DNA from: Acinetobacter sp. C32I
GTDB taxonomy: Bacteria > Pseudomonadota > Gammaproteobacteria > Pseudomonadales > Moraxellaceae
Length of the DNA stretch: 64,000 nucleotides
Direction of reading: 5' to 3'
Assembly: GCF_023702715.1 (NCBI RefSeq)
Contig: NZ_CP098480.1
Location: forward strand, 2,356,001-2,420,000
Below are positions 1-10,776 of the stretch, in pieces (positions within the stretch are counted from its first letter, which is position 1; the number at the start of each line of letters is the position of its first letter). The notes below the pieces were generated by a model. The model was not told the origin of the DNA and did no database searches. It was given only the letters and a program-made list of their open reading frames with translations. Both the position numbers and the translations under genes were made by a program.

Positions 1-1
1 A

Positions 2-1039
2 GAAATAATCAAGAACAATGCAAATTATTTAGAATCACAAATAGACCCCAAAACAGGAAAATTTATCTACGGATATGTTCCAGCCCATAATGAAAAATTA
101 ATAAGCTACAACAGTATTCGTCATTGTACTTCACTATATTCTTTATTGGAGGTATTTGAAGTTTCTGATGATTTTATTAACCATGACAAAATTAAAGCAG
201 GAATTAACTACACCATCAACAACCTTATAAAATTCAGTGATGATAAATCATCAGCTTTCATTATTGAAAAAAACAAAGATAATATTGAAATAAAATTGGG
301 GGCAAATGCTGCTGCCATCTTAATGTTTACAAAACATCAAGAAATTACAGGTAGTAATGAATTTTTATTTATTACTGAAAAATTAGCCAATGGCATTAAA
401 ACGATGATTAAGCCAAATGGACAAACCATCCATATCATTGATTATCCATCACTAGAAATTAAAGAAGAATATAGAGTTATTTACTATGATGGTGAAGCAG
501 CTTTAGCATTACTCCGACTTTACCAATTGAATAATGATCAAGATCTACTTACAACAGTAAAAATAATGTATGAGCACTTTATCAAAAATGACTACTGGAA
601 ATATAATGACCACTGGCTTAGTTACTGTACAAACGAACTTAGCCTTATATGTCCTGAGGAAAAATACTTTGAATTTGGAATAAAAAATTATTTACCATAT
701 TTAAAGAGATATAAATACCGCCGAACTGCCAGAGGAACATTTCTTGAAATGCTCATGGCTTCTTACAAAATGGTTTCCAGACTCCCACATCAAAAAAGTA
801 ACGCGCTATTTGAAAAATCTAAATTTTCTGAATTATGCGATGTTATAAATACAAGATTAGAATATCAACGAGTAATTGGTTATTTTTACCCAGAAATTGC
901 GATGTATTTTAAAAAACCGAATATTATTTTAAATAGTTTTTTTGTTAGACAAGAAAACTTTCGTACTCGGATTGATGATAACGAACACAACCTATCTGGT
1001 TATATTGCTTATTACTTACATTTTAAGGATAAACCATGA
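2..1039 (+). CDS. Unrecognised helical protein, 5' end outside window
   Basis: The frame is open from base 2 to the stop at 1037-1039, so the gene begins left of the window; the first in-window start codon (TTG at 146) is not its real start. The visible 345 residues are rich in alternating amphipathic helices with motifs such as GKFIYGYVP, YNSIRHCTSLYSLLE and YYDGEAALALLRLY. This pattern reminds me of (alpha/alpha)6-barrel proteins of the AGE/glycosidase kind, but I cannot name a family or an activity. Its stop overlaps the start of the acetyltransferase gene in an ATGA, so the two are translationally coupled. The neighbours are an acetyltransferase and a glycosyltransferase, so a role in making or trimming a glycan is a guess from context. 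Confidence 0.7.
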   Translation, partial: EIIKNNANYLESQIDPKTGKFIYGYVPAHNEKLISYNSIRHCTSLYSLLEVFEVSDDFINHDKIKAGINYTINNLIKFSDDKSSAFIIEKNKDNIEIKLGANAAAILMFTKHQEITGSNEFLFITEKLANGIKTMIKPNGQTIHIIDYPSLEIKEEYRVIYYDGEAALALLRLYQLNNDQDLLTTVKIMYEHFIKNDYWKYNDHWLSYCTNELSLICPEEKYFEFGIKNYLPYLKRYKYRRTARGTFLEMLMASYKMVSRLPHQKSNALFEKSKFSELCDVINTRLEYQRVIGYFYPEIAMYFKKPNIILNSFFVRQENFRTRIDDNEHNLSGYIAYYLHFKDKP

Positions 1040-1800
1040 ACAAACATAAATATATTCTATCAAATGAAACCACTCAAATTGAATTTTTTAAAATTGAAAA
1101 ATTTCTTCAAAAAATAAATATTAATATGCTTTTCTTAAAAAGAAACCCTCATAAGCTTATTAATTTAAACAATGACTTAAGAATTGAAGGATATAACAAC
1201 TTCTATAGTAATATCTTAAATTTATGCACCATTGGTGCATTTTCCTATTCCTCTTCAAATTTAGGCTATGGTGTTTCTATAGGTCGTTACTCAAGCTTAG
1301 CGGCCAATATAAAAATTATGGGAGCACACCATTTCCCCGAATGGATATCAACTTCCCCCCACTTTTATGCTGAAAGTTACCATAGTGTTGACCCTCAAAT
1401 GGTGACCCATATTCACCGAACTAAACGAAATGTTACTATTGGAAATGATGTATGGATAGGTGCTGATGTTGTTTTAAAAAGCGATATCAACATTGGAGAT
1501 GGCGCTATTATTGCATCGAATAGTATCGTAACTAAGGATGTTCCTCCTTATATGATTGTTGGTGGTAATCCAGCAAAAATCATTAGACCTAGATTTAGTG
1601 ATGATATTATTGAAAAATTAATAGACTTAAAATGGTGGAGATTCCATAAAAAGGATTTAAAGGGGTTAATGTTTGATGAACCTTATTTATTTATAGATTC
1701 CCTTAGAGAAAATATAGAATTAGAAAAATTGAAAGAATACTCTCCTCCATCTTTTACAAAAGATGATCTATTAAGCAAAATCAATGCAAAAACCACCTAG
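1036..1800 (+). CDS. Left-handed beta-helix O-acetyltransferase (CatB/XAT type)
   Basis: The 254-residue protein carries the hexapeptide-repeat signature of acyl-CoA-dependent acetyltransferases. Residues about 65-190 contain the coil sequence, a histidine pair in MGAHHF (98-99) where this family has its catalytic His, then GNDVWIGADVV and the typical end VPPYMIVGGNPAKIIRPRF. Such enzymes transfer acetyl from acetyl-CoA to sugar or antibiotic hydroxyls in the cytoplasm. The residues before 60 and the tail after 190 (WWRFHKKDL) fit the xenobiotic/sugar acetyltransferase subgroup. It starts inside the stop of the preceding gene (ATGA) and lies 27 bases before a GT4 glycosyltransferase. I infer that it acetylates the sugar added by that enzyme; drug modification is possible but not favoured by context. 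Confidence 0.85.
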   Translation: MNKHKYILSNETTQIEFFKIEKFLQKININMLFLKRNPHKLINLNNDLRIEGYNNFYSNILNLCTIGAFSYSSSNLGYGVSIGRYSSLAANIKIMGAHHFPEWISTSPHFYAESYHSVDPQMVTHIHRTKRNVTIGNDVWIGADVVLKSDINIGDGAIIASNSIVTKDVPPYMIVGGNPAKIIRPRFSDDIIEKLIDLKWWRFHKKDLKGLMFDEPYLFIDSLRENIELEKLKEYSPPSFTKDDLLSKINAKTT

Positions 1801-1827
1801 CCCTCTAATTCAAGTTGACTTAATATT

Positions 1828-3369
1828 ATGAAAAAGCAATATTTCTTCTTATTTCCAAAAATTGACGAGAAAAAAAATGGATTGGTTTTTGCCCTATTAA
1901 AACGTGCAAAAATACTTCATGAAAGATTGGGAATTGATCCAATCATTATTACAACAGATTTTGATCGTGCTTTAGCTAAAAATTATTGGAACTTAATTTC
2001 TACTGATCTAGCTCCTTCGACTATTGGCTATCTCAACTTATATGGCGACTTACAAGGAACTCCTTTACGGCTTGCTGAAAAAAAACATCATATCCATGAG
2101 AAAAAAATGTTTAATGAAAACGTATTAAACATGCAAATATCAAATACTTTTAATCAACGATTTCACGATTTTAGTAATAAAAATTACCTATACGAAATAC
2201 GACAAGAAGAATCTCCTACTTTGCGCTATGTAAATACATTTCAAAAGGGTATTAAAAATGGACGTCTTATATATGATAGCTATGGTTTTCTAAGCTGTAT
2301 TCAAATTATCAGCCCTAGCTCTCAAACCGTTATAACAGAGACTTATTTTCATACCAAAGGCCACCCCGTAATTATTAAAAATTACCAACTAAATGAAAAA
2401 AATAAAAATACGCTTATTAATATTTTTTTATTGAATGAAAGTGGTGTTATTACTGAAGTATTTGATACGGAAGCTCAACTCATTCAATATTGGTTTTTAA
2501 AAATTTCAAAAAGCTATCAAAATGATCTCATGTATATTTTGATTGATCGTGCTATTCATTTTTTTGAACCTCTTCAAAAAATAAAGCAAAAAAATATGCG
2601 TTTCGTTGGCACAATTCATGCTACTCATTTAAATGGATCAGACATTTATAAATCGAGTATTAACCGACATTATCGAGGTTATTTTGACAATAGTGACGCA
2701 CTAGATGCACTCGTCATTTTAACTGAACACCAAAAAGATCATATTCAAAAGAGATTTGGGTTAGACAAAAAACTATTTGTTATTCCACATATTTATGAAA
2801 AACCCATTGATCATGTCAATCACAGCCAACGAGATCCTCAATTCTGCTTAACTATAGCTCGTTATGATAAAGCTAAAAATCTAGACAGTCTTATTCGAAT
2901 ATTCAAACAAGTTATTGAGGAAGTACCGAATGCTTATTTAAATATTTATGGTTTTGGTAGCGAGCAGAATTTTTTGCAAAATGAGATTGATCATCATAAG
3001 TTAAATAGTCATATTAAGCTGATGGGCTATGATGAAAATACTGATAGTTTATACAATAAAGCAAGTCTATTTCTGTTCTCAAGCCGCTCTGAAGGCTTTG
3101 GTATGGCTGTTCTAGAAGCCTTATGTCATGGCTGCCCAGTTGTCAGTTACAATATCGATTATGGTCCATCAGATATGATTCAAGATGATACGAATGGCTT
3201 CTTGATCCCTTTCCAAGATGAAACACTATATGCTGAAAAAGTCATTTCTTTACTTAAAGATCAACATAAGCGAGAGCAGTTTAGTCAAGCAGCCTATGCT
3301 TGCACTCATCTGACAGATCAACAAAAATTTGCTCAAAAATGGCAAGCTCTTTTTGATGCAATTCAATGA
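1828..3369 (+). CDS. GT4 glycosyltransferase of TarM/GtfA/SdgA-B type
   Basis: The 513-residue protein has a divergent N-terminal half (about 1-240) containing a beta-rich stretch (YIRQEES..., LRYVN, GRLIYDSYGFLSCIQ) such as occurs in poly(glycerol-phosphate) glucosyltransferase-like enzymes, then a GT-B C-terminal half. Visible nucleotide-sugar binding features are IARYDKAKNLDSLI (about 343-356), the EX7E pair E422/E430 within SRSEGFGMAVLE, and PVVSYNIDYGPSDMI. TarM modifies teichoic acid, whereas GtfA, SdgA and SdgB put GlcNAc on serine-rich or SD-repeat adhesins. This Gram-negative has no teichoic acid, and an SD-repeat adhesin lies just downstream on the other strand, so I infer that this enzyme glycosylates the SD repeat. 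No signal peptide is seen, so it would act in the cytoplasm before secretion. Its stop overlaps the next start (ATGA). Confidence 0.85.
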   Translation: MKKQYFFLFPKIDEKKNGLVFALLKRAKILHERLGIDPIIITTDFDRALAKNYWNLISTDLAPSTIGYLNLYGDLQGTPLRLAEKKHHIHEKKMFNENVLNMQISNTFNQRFHDFSNKNYLYEIRQEESPTLRYVNTFQKGIKNGRLIYDSYGFLSCIQIISPSSQTVITETYFHTKGHPVIIKNYQLNEKNKNTLINIFLLNESGVITEVFDTEAQLIQYWFLKISKSYQNDLMYILIDRAIHFFEPLQKIKQKNMRFVGTIHATHLNGSDIYKSSINRHYRGYFDNSDALDALVILTEHQKDHIQKRFGLDKKLFVIPHIYEKPIDHVNHSQRDPQFCLTIARYDKAKNLDSLIRIFKQVIEEVPNAYLNIYGFGSEQNFLQNEIDHHKLNSHIKLMGYDENTDSLYNKASLFLFSSRSEGFGMAVLEALCHGCPVVSYNIDYGPSDMIQDDTNGFLIPFQDETLYAEKVISLLKDQHKREQFSQAAYACTHLTDQQKFAQKWQALFDAIQ

Positions 3370-4400
3370 TAAAGCAATTTTCTTCAAATAAAGGAGTCAT
3401 TTTTTTATTTTCAATACTTCATTTCGGCTTTTACGTTAATGCAAATGCCGATTGTGACTCTAGCAGTCCTTCTGTCGTTGCTCAACTTGATCATGTCTAT
3501 TATGCAAGCTCTAATCTCCGGATTTTTTATACAAAATCTGGAGAAAATGCCCTGCAATTTCCTGTAGATAAAAACAAAAATAAAGTACCCGATTATATTG
3601 AAAATATTGCAATTCAAGCAAATTCAATACGTCAAGCTTGGACATTACTAGGTTATCAGGATCCATTAAAAAGTCCACGTTATAAAGAAAGGGTCCAATA
3701 TATTGATATACAAATACAGCAATTAAATGGTCTCGGCCTTGCCTTTGATGAGCCCCATCGACATGTCAACAATCCATTGAAGCAAAATGCATGTGCTTTA
3801 GTTATATTGATTAGCAATAATATTCCAAATCTAACGGGAAACTCTTCGGTTGTTGCCCATGAGTTATTTCATCTTTATACCTATGGCTATACAATGTTTA
3901 AACAACCCTGGCTCGCCGAAAGCTTAGCAGCCTGGTCAGAAGGTATTATTAGGAAAGGTAAGATTGGTGCATATGGCCAAAGAAACTTGCCTGAAAATGA
4001 AGAAGATTTTAATAAATATATTTTGCAAAGAACGTATAAGACCTCTCAATTATGGAACCGACTCACCGTCCTTATAGATGATACATCTAATGAAGAACTA
4101 CGTTTACCATCACCCCTCTTAGAAATGAAATACACTGATGGACAACCAGTATTTCAAGATCCCTATCTAAAAGGCACTTTCTTTATAAGGACATTTCTTG
4201 AAAATCTTGGCAAGCAAGATCAACAAATTGCTCATTTAAATAATTGGGATTTGTATCGCTGGAAAGAAGGCGATCAGAAATCAGCTCGTTTTAATCAGCA
4301 AGTTTTAAATACTTTATTGATAACTTTAGAAAAAGAAAATCAGCATCATGCAGAGAAAAGAAATTTTCAAAAACTTTTAAAAAAAATCATCAAAAATTAA
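3366..4400 (+). CDS. Exported HExxH metallopeptidase-like protein
   Basis: The 344-residue protein begins with a hydrophobic segment (about 10-28, VIFLFSILHFGFYVNANA) that looks like a Sec signal peptide. Residues 165-169 are HELFH, followed by E185 in PWLAESLAAWSE, the arrangement of gluzincin-type zinc peptidases (H165, E166, H169 and a downstream Glu ligand) and of the peptidase MA-like group. A DKNKNKVPDYIE stretch (68-79) resembles a calcium-binding loop. Its start codon overlaps the glycosyltransferase stop, so it belongs to the same operon. It would act in the periplasm or outside. I infer a role in trimming, releasing or anchoring the adjacent adhesin; no substrate is evident from sequence. 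Confidence 0.75.
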   Translation: MIKQFSSNKGVIFLFSILHFGFYVNANADCDSSSPSVVAQLDHVYYASSNLRIFYTKSGENALQFPVDKNKNKVPDYIENIAIQANSIRQAWTLLGYQDPLKSPRYKERVQYIDIQIQQLNGLGLAFDEPHRHVNNPLKQNACALVILISNNIPNLTGNSSVVAHELFHLYTYGYTMFKQPWLAESLAAWSEGIIRKGKIGAYGQRNLPENEEDFNKYILQRTYKTSQLWNRLTVLIDDTSNEELRLPSPLLEMKYTDGQPVFQDPYLKGTFFIRTFLENLGKQDQQIAHLNNWDLYRWKEGDQKSARFNQQVLNTLLITLEKENQHHAEKRNFQKLLKKIIKN

Positions 4401-4474
4401 AAACCTCATTAATTTTATTTTCATAAAAAACTAAATAAACTACTCTCTAGCAGTCATTGCTTTTTTTTAAATAA

Positions 4475-4504
4475 AAAAGAGAAGGCACTTATGCCTTCTC
4501 TTTT
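4475..4504. terminator. Bidirectional terminator between convergent operons
   Basis: A perfect 13-bp inverted repeat (4475-4487 against 4492-4504) with a 4-base loop has an A-run on its left and a T-run on its right. It lies between the stop of the metallopeptidase gene and the stop of the adhesin, so it can end transcripts from both sides. Confidence 0.9.
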
Positions 4505-4533
4505 ATTTATAAGCTTATATCAATAACAATCAA

Positions 4534-7500
4534 TTAAAACAGCAACTGATTGTTATTTAACAACTCATCCAGTGTTGTATCTGTATTTTTCAGCACAATG
4601 AGATCTGTCGAGTTATAGGCATTTCCTGTACCGTCACGATCAATACTAATCAAAGTATTACCCGCACCGTCAGAAGTTACAGACACATAATTTGCAATAT
4701 TGTCTGCATTAGCACCATCTAACAATGCACTAACATCAACTTTATCACCTTGTGCCAAATTGAAGTCAGTCCATTCATCTTTACCATTACCGCCCGTTGC
4801 ATCTGCAGCGTTCAGTAAGTTATAGACAACTGTATCTGCTCCAGCTCCAGCCGTGATGATGTCATGACTAGCCGTACTGATAACCTCACTACCAATGTTC
4901 ACGCTCAATGTTGCAGGTGTACTTTCGTCACCCGTTGCAGCAACCAGTTTATAGTTCAATGTAGCAACATCACCAGAAGTCGCAGAACCATTTGCTGTGA
5001 ACGTATATGTTCCATTTGCCGAAACAACGAAGGTACCATCTTCAACCGAGATTGTTTGACCATTGGCTTGTACATATGTACCAGGTGATGTTTCTACAAA
5101 TACTTTCGTACTTGCACCGCCCGTTACATCGACACCATTACCAGAATCATCTGTTAACAAGTTACCCGTAGCAGTTACCGTCGCACCATTACCAACGAAT
5201 TGGTCATAATGTGTGAAAGTAGCATTTACTGTAGTGTTGACAGTGGTTGTATTCGTTCCAGCAATCAGAGGAATATTCGATTCTGTGCTACCAAACACGA
5301 CTCGCCATTGGCTAGTAGTATCTGAAGCAGAAACCTGATAAGAGCCACTGATCAACACGGTACCACCAGCATCACCTAAAATTGGTGATGAATGTACAAC
5401 AGACGCTGACGCTCCTGGTTGAGTTGTCCAAACACCATTCACAAGTTTTTGTACTTGATAACTGAAAGTATCACCATTAGCAGAGCTATCGAAGATACCA
5501 CCTTGTGTAGTAACAGAGAAATTAATCGATGCGGCAGTATTTGCAGCGACATTAATCACATCACTCGTATCACTACCAGCAACTGAAGTAGCAGCACCAA
5601 ATAATGGTTTCGTACTACTTGCTTGCATACTACCCGTATCAACAGTTGTATTGGTTGATGGAACTAAAGTAATCGCAGCTGCTGCTGTATTATCAGTTGC
5701 CGTCAACTCTACTACGCCATCTTGAGTTGGATCTTCTGGCCACGTGATATCAAGATCATTTGTATCAATGCGAATATTCAAAGTCGCTGTATCTTGATGC
5801 CCATCGCTGTCTTGAAGGGTATAAGTGAAGCTATCAACTTTACCTAGACTATTTGGAATGGTGAAATCACGGATGTATTCATAATTACCATTCTTATCAA
5901 TAAACAGTTCACCATATTCACCTTGAATACGTGTTGCACCATTCTGATCTTGCGGTAAAGCAATCACTGCGCCACTTTCATTCGCTACGCTAATAACAGT
6001 TGCTGTTTGACCAGCATGAATCACATCAGCTACATCAGTTGGATTCTCAGGATTATTCGCTGTAATCACATTACCTTTCGCAACGACATCACCATAATCA
6101 CTTAATACTTCGTTGGAAACATTAATTCCAGCAATACCAATTGCTGTAACGTTAACACCGACTCCAGGAGTTAATACCAGAGCATATTTACCTTCAGGTA
6201 AGTCAGTAATCGTAGCACCACCTGAAATAATACCTCCGATGAAACCGATCATTAGACCAACACTATCTAGTTTGTCATACGGTTCATAACCACCTGTGTT
6301 CTCATTGTAACGAAGCACATTGAGATCATAAGCACCTAAGCCTCCACCAGCGAGAACACCGAAGAAAGACACATCAAATGTCATTACTCCGCCTTCTGGT
6401 ACGGTTACTTCCATAGGTGTTTGACCTTTAAGATCAATAATTGGACCGATGAATGACAATGATGGGAAGGTAACTAATGCACCACCAGGAATGTCTGGAT
6501 TAGTGACTACAGGAGTAATCTCACTTAAAACAGTTGCTACATCACTAATTGCATCTAAATACAATGGTGCTGTTGCTTCTGTCGGTTGTGATTCATTACC
6601 TGCAGCATCTGTCGCAGTCACATCGACTACTTCATTATTCGCAAGATCCGCTGGGTTGACTGGAACAGTGTAGTTGCCATTTTCATCGGTAACCGCTGTA
6701 CCCAATACATTACCGTCTTGGTCTTTAACTGTCACTGTTGAACCTGGTTCCGCTGTACCTGTTACTGCATCACCGTCATCGTTGAACTCTGCAGTCGGTG
6801 CATTTGGTGCAGTTGTGTCATCAGCTGTCGCTTGTGTTGGTTCAGATTCATTTCCAGCAGCATCTGTTGCAGTCACATCGACCACTTCACCATTGGTTAA
6901 TGGCGTCGTGAGATCTACTGTATAGTTGCCGTTTTCATCGGTAACCGCTGTACCCAATACGTTGCCGTTTTGGTCTTTAACCGTCACTGTTGAACCTGGT
7001 TCTGCTGTACCTGTTACTTGCGTGCCATCATTAACAACATCCGCAGTTGGTGCATTTGGTGCAGTTGTGTCATCAGCTGTCGCTTGTGTTGGTTCAGATT
7101 CATTTCCAGCAGCATCTGTCGCAGTTACATCGACCACTTCACCATTGGTTAATGGTGAAGTGAGATCTACTGTGTAGTTGCCGTTTTCATCGGTAACCGC
7201 TGTACCCAATACGTTGCCGTTTTGGTCTTTAACCGTCACTGTTGAACCTGGTTCTGCTGTACCTGTTACTTGCGTGCCGTCATTAACAACATCCGCAGTC
7301 GGTGCATTCGGTGCAGTTGTGTCATCAGCTGTCGCTTGTGTTGGTTCAGATTCATTTCCAGCAGCATCTGTTGCAGTTACATCAACCACTTCACCATTGG
7401 TTAATGGCGTCGTGAGATCTACTGTGTAGTTGCCGTTTTCATCGGTAACCGCTGTACCCAATACGTTGCCGTTTTGGTCTTTAACAGTGATTGTTGAACC

Positions 7501-7740
7501 TGGTTCTGCTGTACCTGTAACTTGCGTGCCGTCATTAACAACATCAGCTGTTGGAGCATCTGGCGCAGTAGTGTCATCAGAATCGCTGTCAGAGTCAGAA
7601 TCGCTGTCAGAGTCAGAATCGCTGTCAGAGTCAGAGTCGCTGTCAGAATCTGAGTCGCTGTCAGAATCAGAATCGCTGTCAGAGTCAGAATCGCTGTCAG
7701 AGTCTGAGTCGCTGTCAGAGTCAGAATCGCGCTGTCGCTG
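4534..7740 (-). CDS. C-terminal part of SD-repeat adhesin
   Basis: The frame is open from 7740 to the stop at 4534 and begins within SD repeats. It contains four Ig-like units (pattern [13 protein letters not shown] ... [15 protein letters not shown] ... [13 protein letters not shown]) as in Acinetobacter Bap. Next come a Bap-type region with [14 protein letters not shown] and [14 protein letters not shown] and a VCBS-like unit ([17 protein letters not shown]). The last 110 or so residues ([51 protein letters not shown]) match type I secretion C-terminal target regions. There is no start codon of its own with a ribosome site; this is the 3' part of the larger gene starting at 12175. Confidence 0.85.
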   Translation of the reverse strand, partial: QRQRDSDSDSDSDSDSDSDSDSDSDSDSDSDSDSDSDSDSDSDSDSDSDSDSDSDDTTAPDAPTADVVNDGTQVTGTAEPGSTITVKDQNGNVLGTAVTDENGNYTVDLTTPLTNGEVVDVTATDAAGNESEPTQATADDTTAPNAPTADVVNDGTQVTGTAEPGSTVTVKDQNGNVLGTAVTDENGNYTVDLTSPLTNGEVVDVTATDAAGNESEPTQATADDTTAPNAPTADVVNDGTQVTGTAEPGSTVTVKDQNGNVLGTAVTDENGNYTVDLTTPLTNGEVVDVTATDAAGNESEPTQATADDTTAPNAPTAEFNDDGDAVTGTAEPGSTVTVKDQDGNVLGTAVTDENGNYTVPVNPADLANNEVVDVTATDAAGNESQPTEATAPLYLDAISDVATVLSEITPVVTNPDIPGGALVTFPSLSFIGPIIDLKGQTPMEVTVPEGGVMTFDVSFFGVLAGGGLGAYDLNVLRYNENTGGYEPYDKLDSVGLMIGFIGGIISGGATITDLPEGKYALVLTPGVGVNVTAIGIAGINVSNEVLSDYGDVVAKGNVITANNPENPTDVADVIHAGQTATVISVANESGAVIALPQDQNGATRIQGEYGELFIDKNGNYEYIRDFTIPNSLGKVDSFTYTLQDSDGHQDTATLNIRIDTNDLDITWPEDPTQDGVVELTATDNTAAAAITLVPSTNTTVDTGSMQASSTKPLFGAATSVAGSDTSDVINVAANTAASINFSVTTQGGIFDSSANGDTFSYQVQKLVNGVWTTQPGASASVVHSSPILGDAGGTVLISGSYQVSASDTTSQWRVVFGSTESNIPLIAGTNTTTVNTTVNATFTHYDQFVGNGATVTATGNLLTDDSGNGVDVTGGASTKVFVETSPGTYVQANGQTISVEDGTFVVSANGTYTFTANGSATSGDVATLNYKLVAATGDESTPATLSVNIGSEVISTASHDIITAGAGADTVVYNLLNAADATGGNGKDEWTDFNLAQGDKVDVSALLDGANADNIANYVSVTSDGAGNTLISIDRDGTGNAYNSTDLIVLKNTDTTLDELLNNNQLLF
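6560..7575 (-). repeat. Four tandem 252-bp Ig-like repeats
   Basis: Units of 252 bp (84 residues) begin about 7575, 7320, 7070 and 6820. The three nearest the SD tract are almost identical at DNA level; the last has [13 protein letters not shown] instead of [13 protein letters not shown]. In this orientation each opposite strand also stays open, which produces false antisense reading frames. Confidence 0.85.
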
Positions 7741-10719
7741 TCAGAGTCTGAGTCGTCTGAGTCGCTGTCAGAGTCAGAATCGCTGTCAGAGTCAGAATCG
7801 CTGTCAGAGTCTGAGTCGCTGTCAGAGTCAGAATCGCTGTCGCTGTCAGAGTCAGAATGTCAGTCGCTGTCAGAGTCTGAATCGCTGTCAGAGTCAGAAT
7901 CAGAGTCTGAATCACTGTCAGAGAATCAGAGTCGCTGTCAGAGTCAGAATCGCTGTCAGAGTCAGAATCACTGTCAGAGTCTGAGTCGCTGTCAGAGTCA
8001 GAATGTCAGAATCTGCTGTCAGTCAGAATCAGAATCGAGTCGCTGTCAGAGTCTGAGTCGCTGTCAGAGTCAGAATCGCTGTCAGAGTCAGAATCGCTGT
8101 CAGTCAGAATCGCTGTCAGAGTCAGAATCGCTGTCAGAGAGTCTGAGTCGCTGTCAGAGTCAGAATCGCTGAGAGTCGAGTCTGTCAGAGTCAGAATCGC
8201 TGTCAGAGTCAGAATCGCTGTCAGAGTCAGAATCGCTGTCAGAGTCTGAGAGTCGCTGTCAGAGTCAGAATCGCTGTCGAGTCTGTCAGAGAGTCGCTGA
8301 ATCGCTGTCAGAGTCAGAGTCAGAGAGTCGAATCGCTGTCAGAGTCAGAATCTGAGTCGCTGTCAGAGTCAGAATCGCTGTCAGAGTCAGAATCGCTGTC
8401 AGAGTCAGAATCGCTGTCAGAGTCAGAATCGCTGTCAGAGTCAGAATCGCTGTCAGAGTCAGAATCGCTGTCGAGTCAGAATCTGTCAGAGTCAGAATCG
8501 CTGAGTCAGAGTCAGAATCGCTGTCAGAGTCAGAATCGCTGTCAGAGTCGCTGAGAATCGCTGTCAGAGTCAGAATCGCTGTCAGAGTCAGAATCGCTGT
8601 CAGAGTCAGAGATCGCTGTCAGAGTCAGAATCGCTGTCAGAGTCAGAATCGTCAGAGTCTGTCAGAGTCAGAATCGCTGTCAGAGTCAGAATCGAGTCGC
8701 TGTCAGATCGCTGTCAGAGTCAGAATCGAATCTGTCAGAGTCAGAATCAGAGAGTCAATCTGAGTCGCTGTCAGAGTCAGAATCGCTGTCAGAGTCTGAA
8801 TCGCTGTCAGAGTCAGAATCGCTGTCAGAGTCTGAGTCAGAAGAGTCAGAATCGCTGTCAGAGTCAGAATCGTGTCAGAATCGCTGTCAGAATCGCTGTC
8901 AGAGTCGCTGTCGCTGTCAGAGTCTGAGTCGCTGTCAGAGTCAGAGTCTGAATCGCTGTCAGAGTCAGAATCGCTGTCAGAGTCTGTCAGAGAATCGCTG
9001 TCAGAGTCAGATCAGAATCGCTGTCAGAGTCAGAATCGCTGTCAGAGTCTGAGTCGCTGAGAGTCAGAATCGCTGTCAGAGTCAGAATCGCTGTCAGAGT
9101 CAGAATCGCTGTCAGAGTCAGAATCGCTGTCAGAGTCAGAATCGCTGTCAGAGTCAGAATCGCTGTCAGAGTCAGAATCTGAGTCAGAGTCGCTGTCAGA
9201 GTCAGAATCGCTGTCAGAGTCATCAGAGTCTGAGTCGCTGTCAGAGTCAGAATCGCTGTCAGAGTCAGAATCGCTGTCAGAGTCAGAATCACTGTCAGAG
9301 TCAGAATCGCTGTCAGAGTCAGAATCGCTGTCAGAGTCAGAATCGCTGTCAGAGTCAGAATCGCTGTCAGAGTCAGAATCGCTGTCAGAGTCAGAATCGC
9401 TGTCAGAGTCAGAATCGCTGTCAGAGTCTGAGTCGCTGTCAGAGTCAGAATCGCTGTCAGAGTCAGAGTCACTGTCAGAATCGCTGTCAGAGTCAGAATC
9501 GCTGTCAGAGTCAGAATCGAGTCGTCAGAATCAGAATCGCTGTCGCTGTCAGAGTCTGAGTCGCTGTCAGAGTCAGAATCGCTGTCAGAGTCAGAATCGC
9601 TGTCGCTGTCAGAATCAGAATCGCTGTCAGAGTCAGAGTCGCTGTCAGAGTCAGAATCGCTGTCAGAGTCAGAATCGCTGTCAGAATCTGAGAGTCGCTG
9701 TCAGAGTCAGAGTCGCTGTCAGAGTCAGAATCGCTGTCAGAGTCAGAATCAGTCAGAGTCTCGCTGTCAGAGTCAGAATCGCTGTCAGAGTCTGAGTCAG
9801 AATCAGAGTCAGAATCAGAATCACTGTCAGAGTCAGAATCGCTGTCAGAGTCAGAATCGCTGTCAGAGAGAATCGAGTCTGTCAGAGTCAGAATCGCTGT
9901 CAGAGTCAGAATCGAATCGCTGTCAGAGTCAGAATCGCTGTCAGAGTCGCTGTCAGAGTCAGAATCGCTGTCAGAGTCAGAATCGCTGTCAGAGTCAGAA
10001 TCGCTGTCAGAGTCTGAGAATCGAATCTGTCAGAGTCAGAATCGCTGTCAGAGTCAGAATCGCTGTCAGAGTCAGAACAAGTCGCTGTCAGAATCAGAAT
10101 CGCTGTCAGAGTCAGTCTGAGTCAGAGTCGCTGTCAGAGTCAGAATCGCTGTCAGAGTCAGAATCACTGTCAGAGTCAGAATCAGAATCAGAATCGCTCG
10201 CCGTCAGAGTCAGAATCGCTGTCAGAGTCAGAATCGCTGTCAGAGTCAGAATCGCTGTCAAGTCAGAATCGCTGTCAGAGTCAGAATCGCTGTCAGAGTC
10301 AGAATCGCTGTCAGAGTCAGAATCGCTGTCAGAGTCAGAATCGCTCAGTCAGAGTCAGAATCGCTGTCAGAGTCAGAATCGCTGTCAGAGTCAGAATCGC
10401 TGTCAGAGTCAGAATCGCTGAGTCAGAGTCAGAATCGCTGTCAGAGTCTGAGTCGCTGTCAGAGTCAGAATCGCTGTCAGAGTCAGAATCGCTGTCAGAG
10501 TCTGAGTCAGAGTCAGAATCGCTGTCAGAGTCAGAATCGCTGTCAGAGTCAGAATCGCTGTCAGAGTCAGAATCGCTGTCAGAGTCAGAATCGCTGTCAG
10601 AGTCAGAATCTGAGTCGCTGTCAGAGTCTGTCAGAGTCGCTGTCAGAATCAGAGTGTCGAGTCAGAATCGCTGTCAGAGTCAGAATCTGAGTCGCTGTCA
10701 GAGTCTGAGTCGCTGTCGC
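7577..10719 (-). repeat. Serine-aspartate repeat tract built on an 18-bp unit
   Basis: The + strand repeats gctgtcagagtcagaatc with substitutions; its complement reads GAT TCT GAC TCT GAC AGC, that is Asp-Ser repeated. Three kilobases give about a thousand SD residues, like the Sdr/ClfA stalk of staphylococci. The unit is often broken by losses or gains that are not multiples of three, for example at 7727-7740, 8005-8040, 8165-8185 and 8275-8335, so no frame crosses the tract. The frame entering from each end is Asp-Ser. Acidic Ser-rich stalks of this kind bind calcium and are glycosylated in staphylococci (known for that family, inferred here). Confidence 0.9.
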
Positions 10720-10776
10720 CATCATCTGGAGCGATTACGTAACTTCAAGATTTATTACCCGCTTGGTCTTCAAGGC

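Noticed and set aside
1828..3369. Teichoic acid glucosyltransferase as the function of the GT4 protein
   Set aside because: The motif pattern fits, but a Gram-negative host makes no teichoic acid; the neighbouring SD adhesin is a better acceptor.
3411..3617. A 68-residue frame opposite the metallopeptidase gene
   Set aside because: It has no ribosome site and is the complement of signal-peptide and beta-strand coding sequence.
4864..7984. Open frames on the + strand opposite the adhesin
   Set aside because: They repeat with the 252-bp Ig-like units and mirror the coding strand; no ribosome sites or recognisable domains.
7577..10719. CRISPR-like look of the short repeats, and frames on either strand reading SESES or LTLTAIL
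   Set aside because: There are no unique spacers; the unit is an 18-bp coding repeat. The other frames are shifted readings of the Asp-Ser tract.
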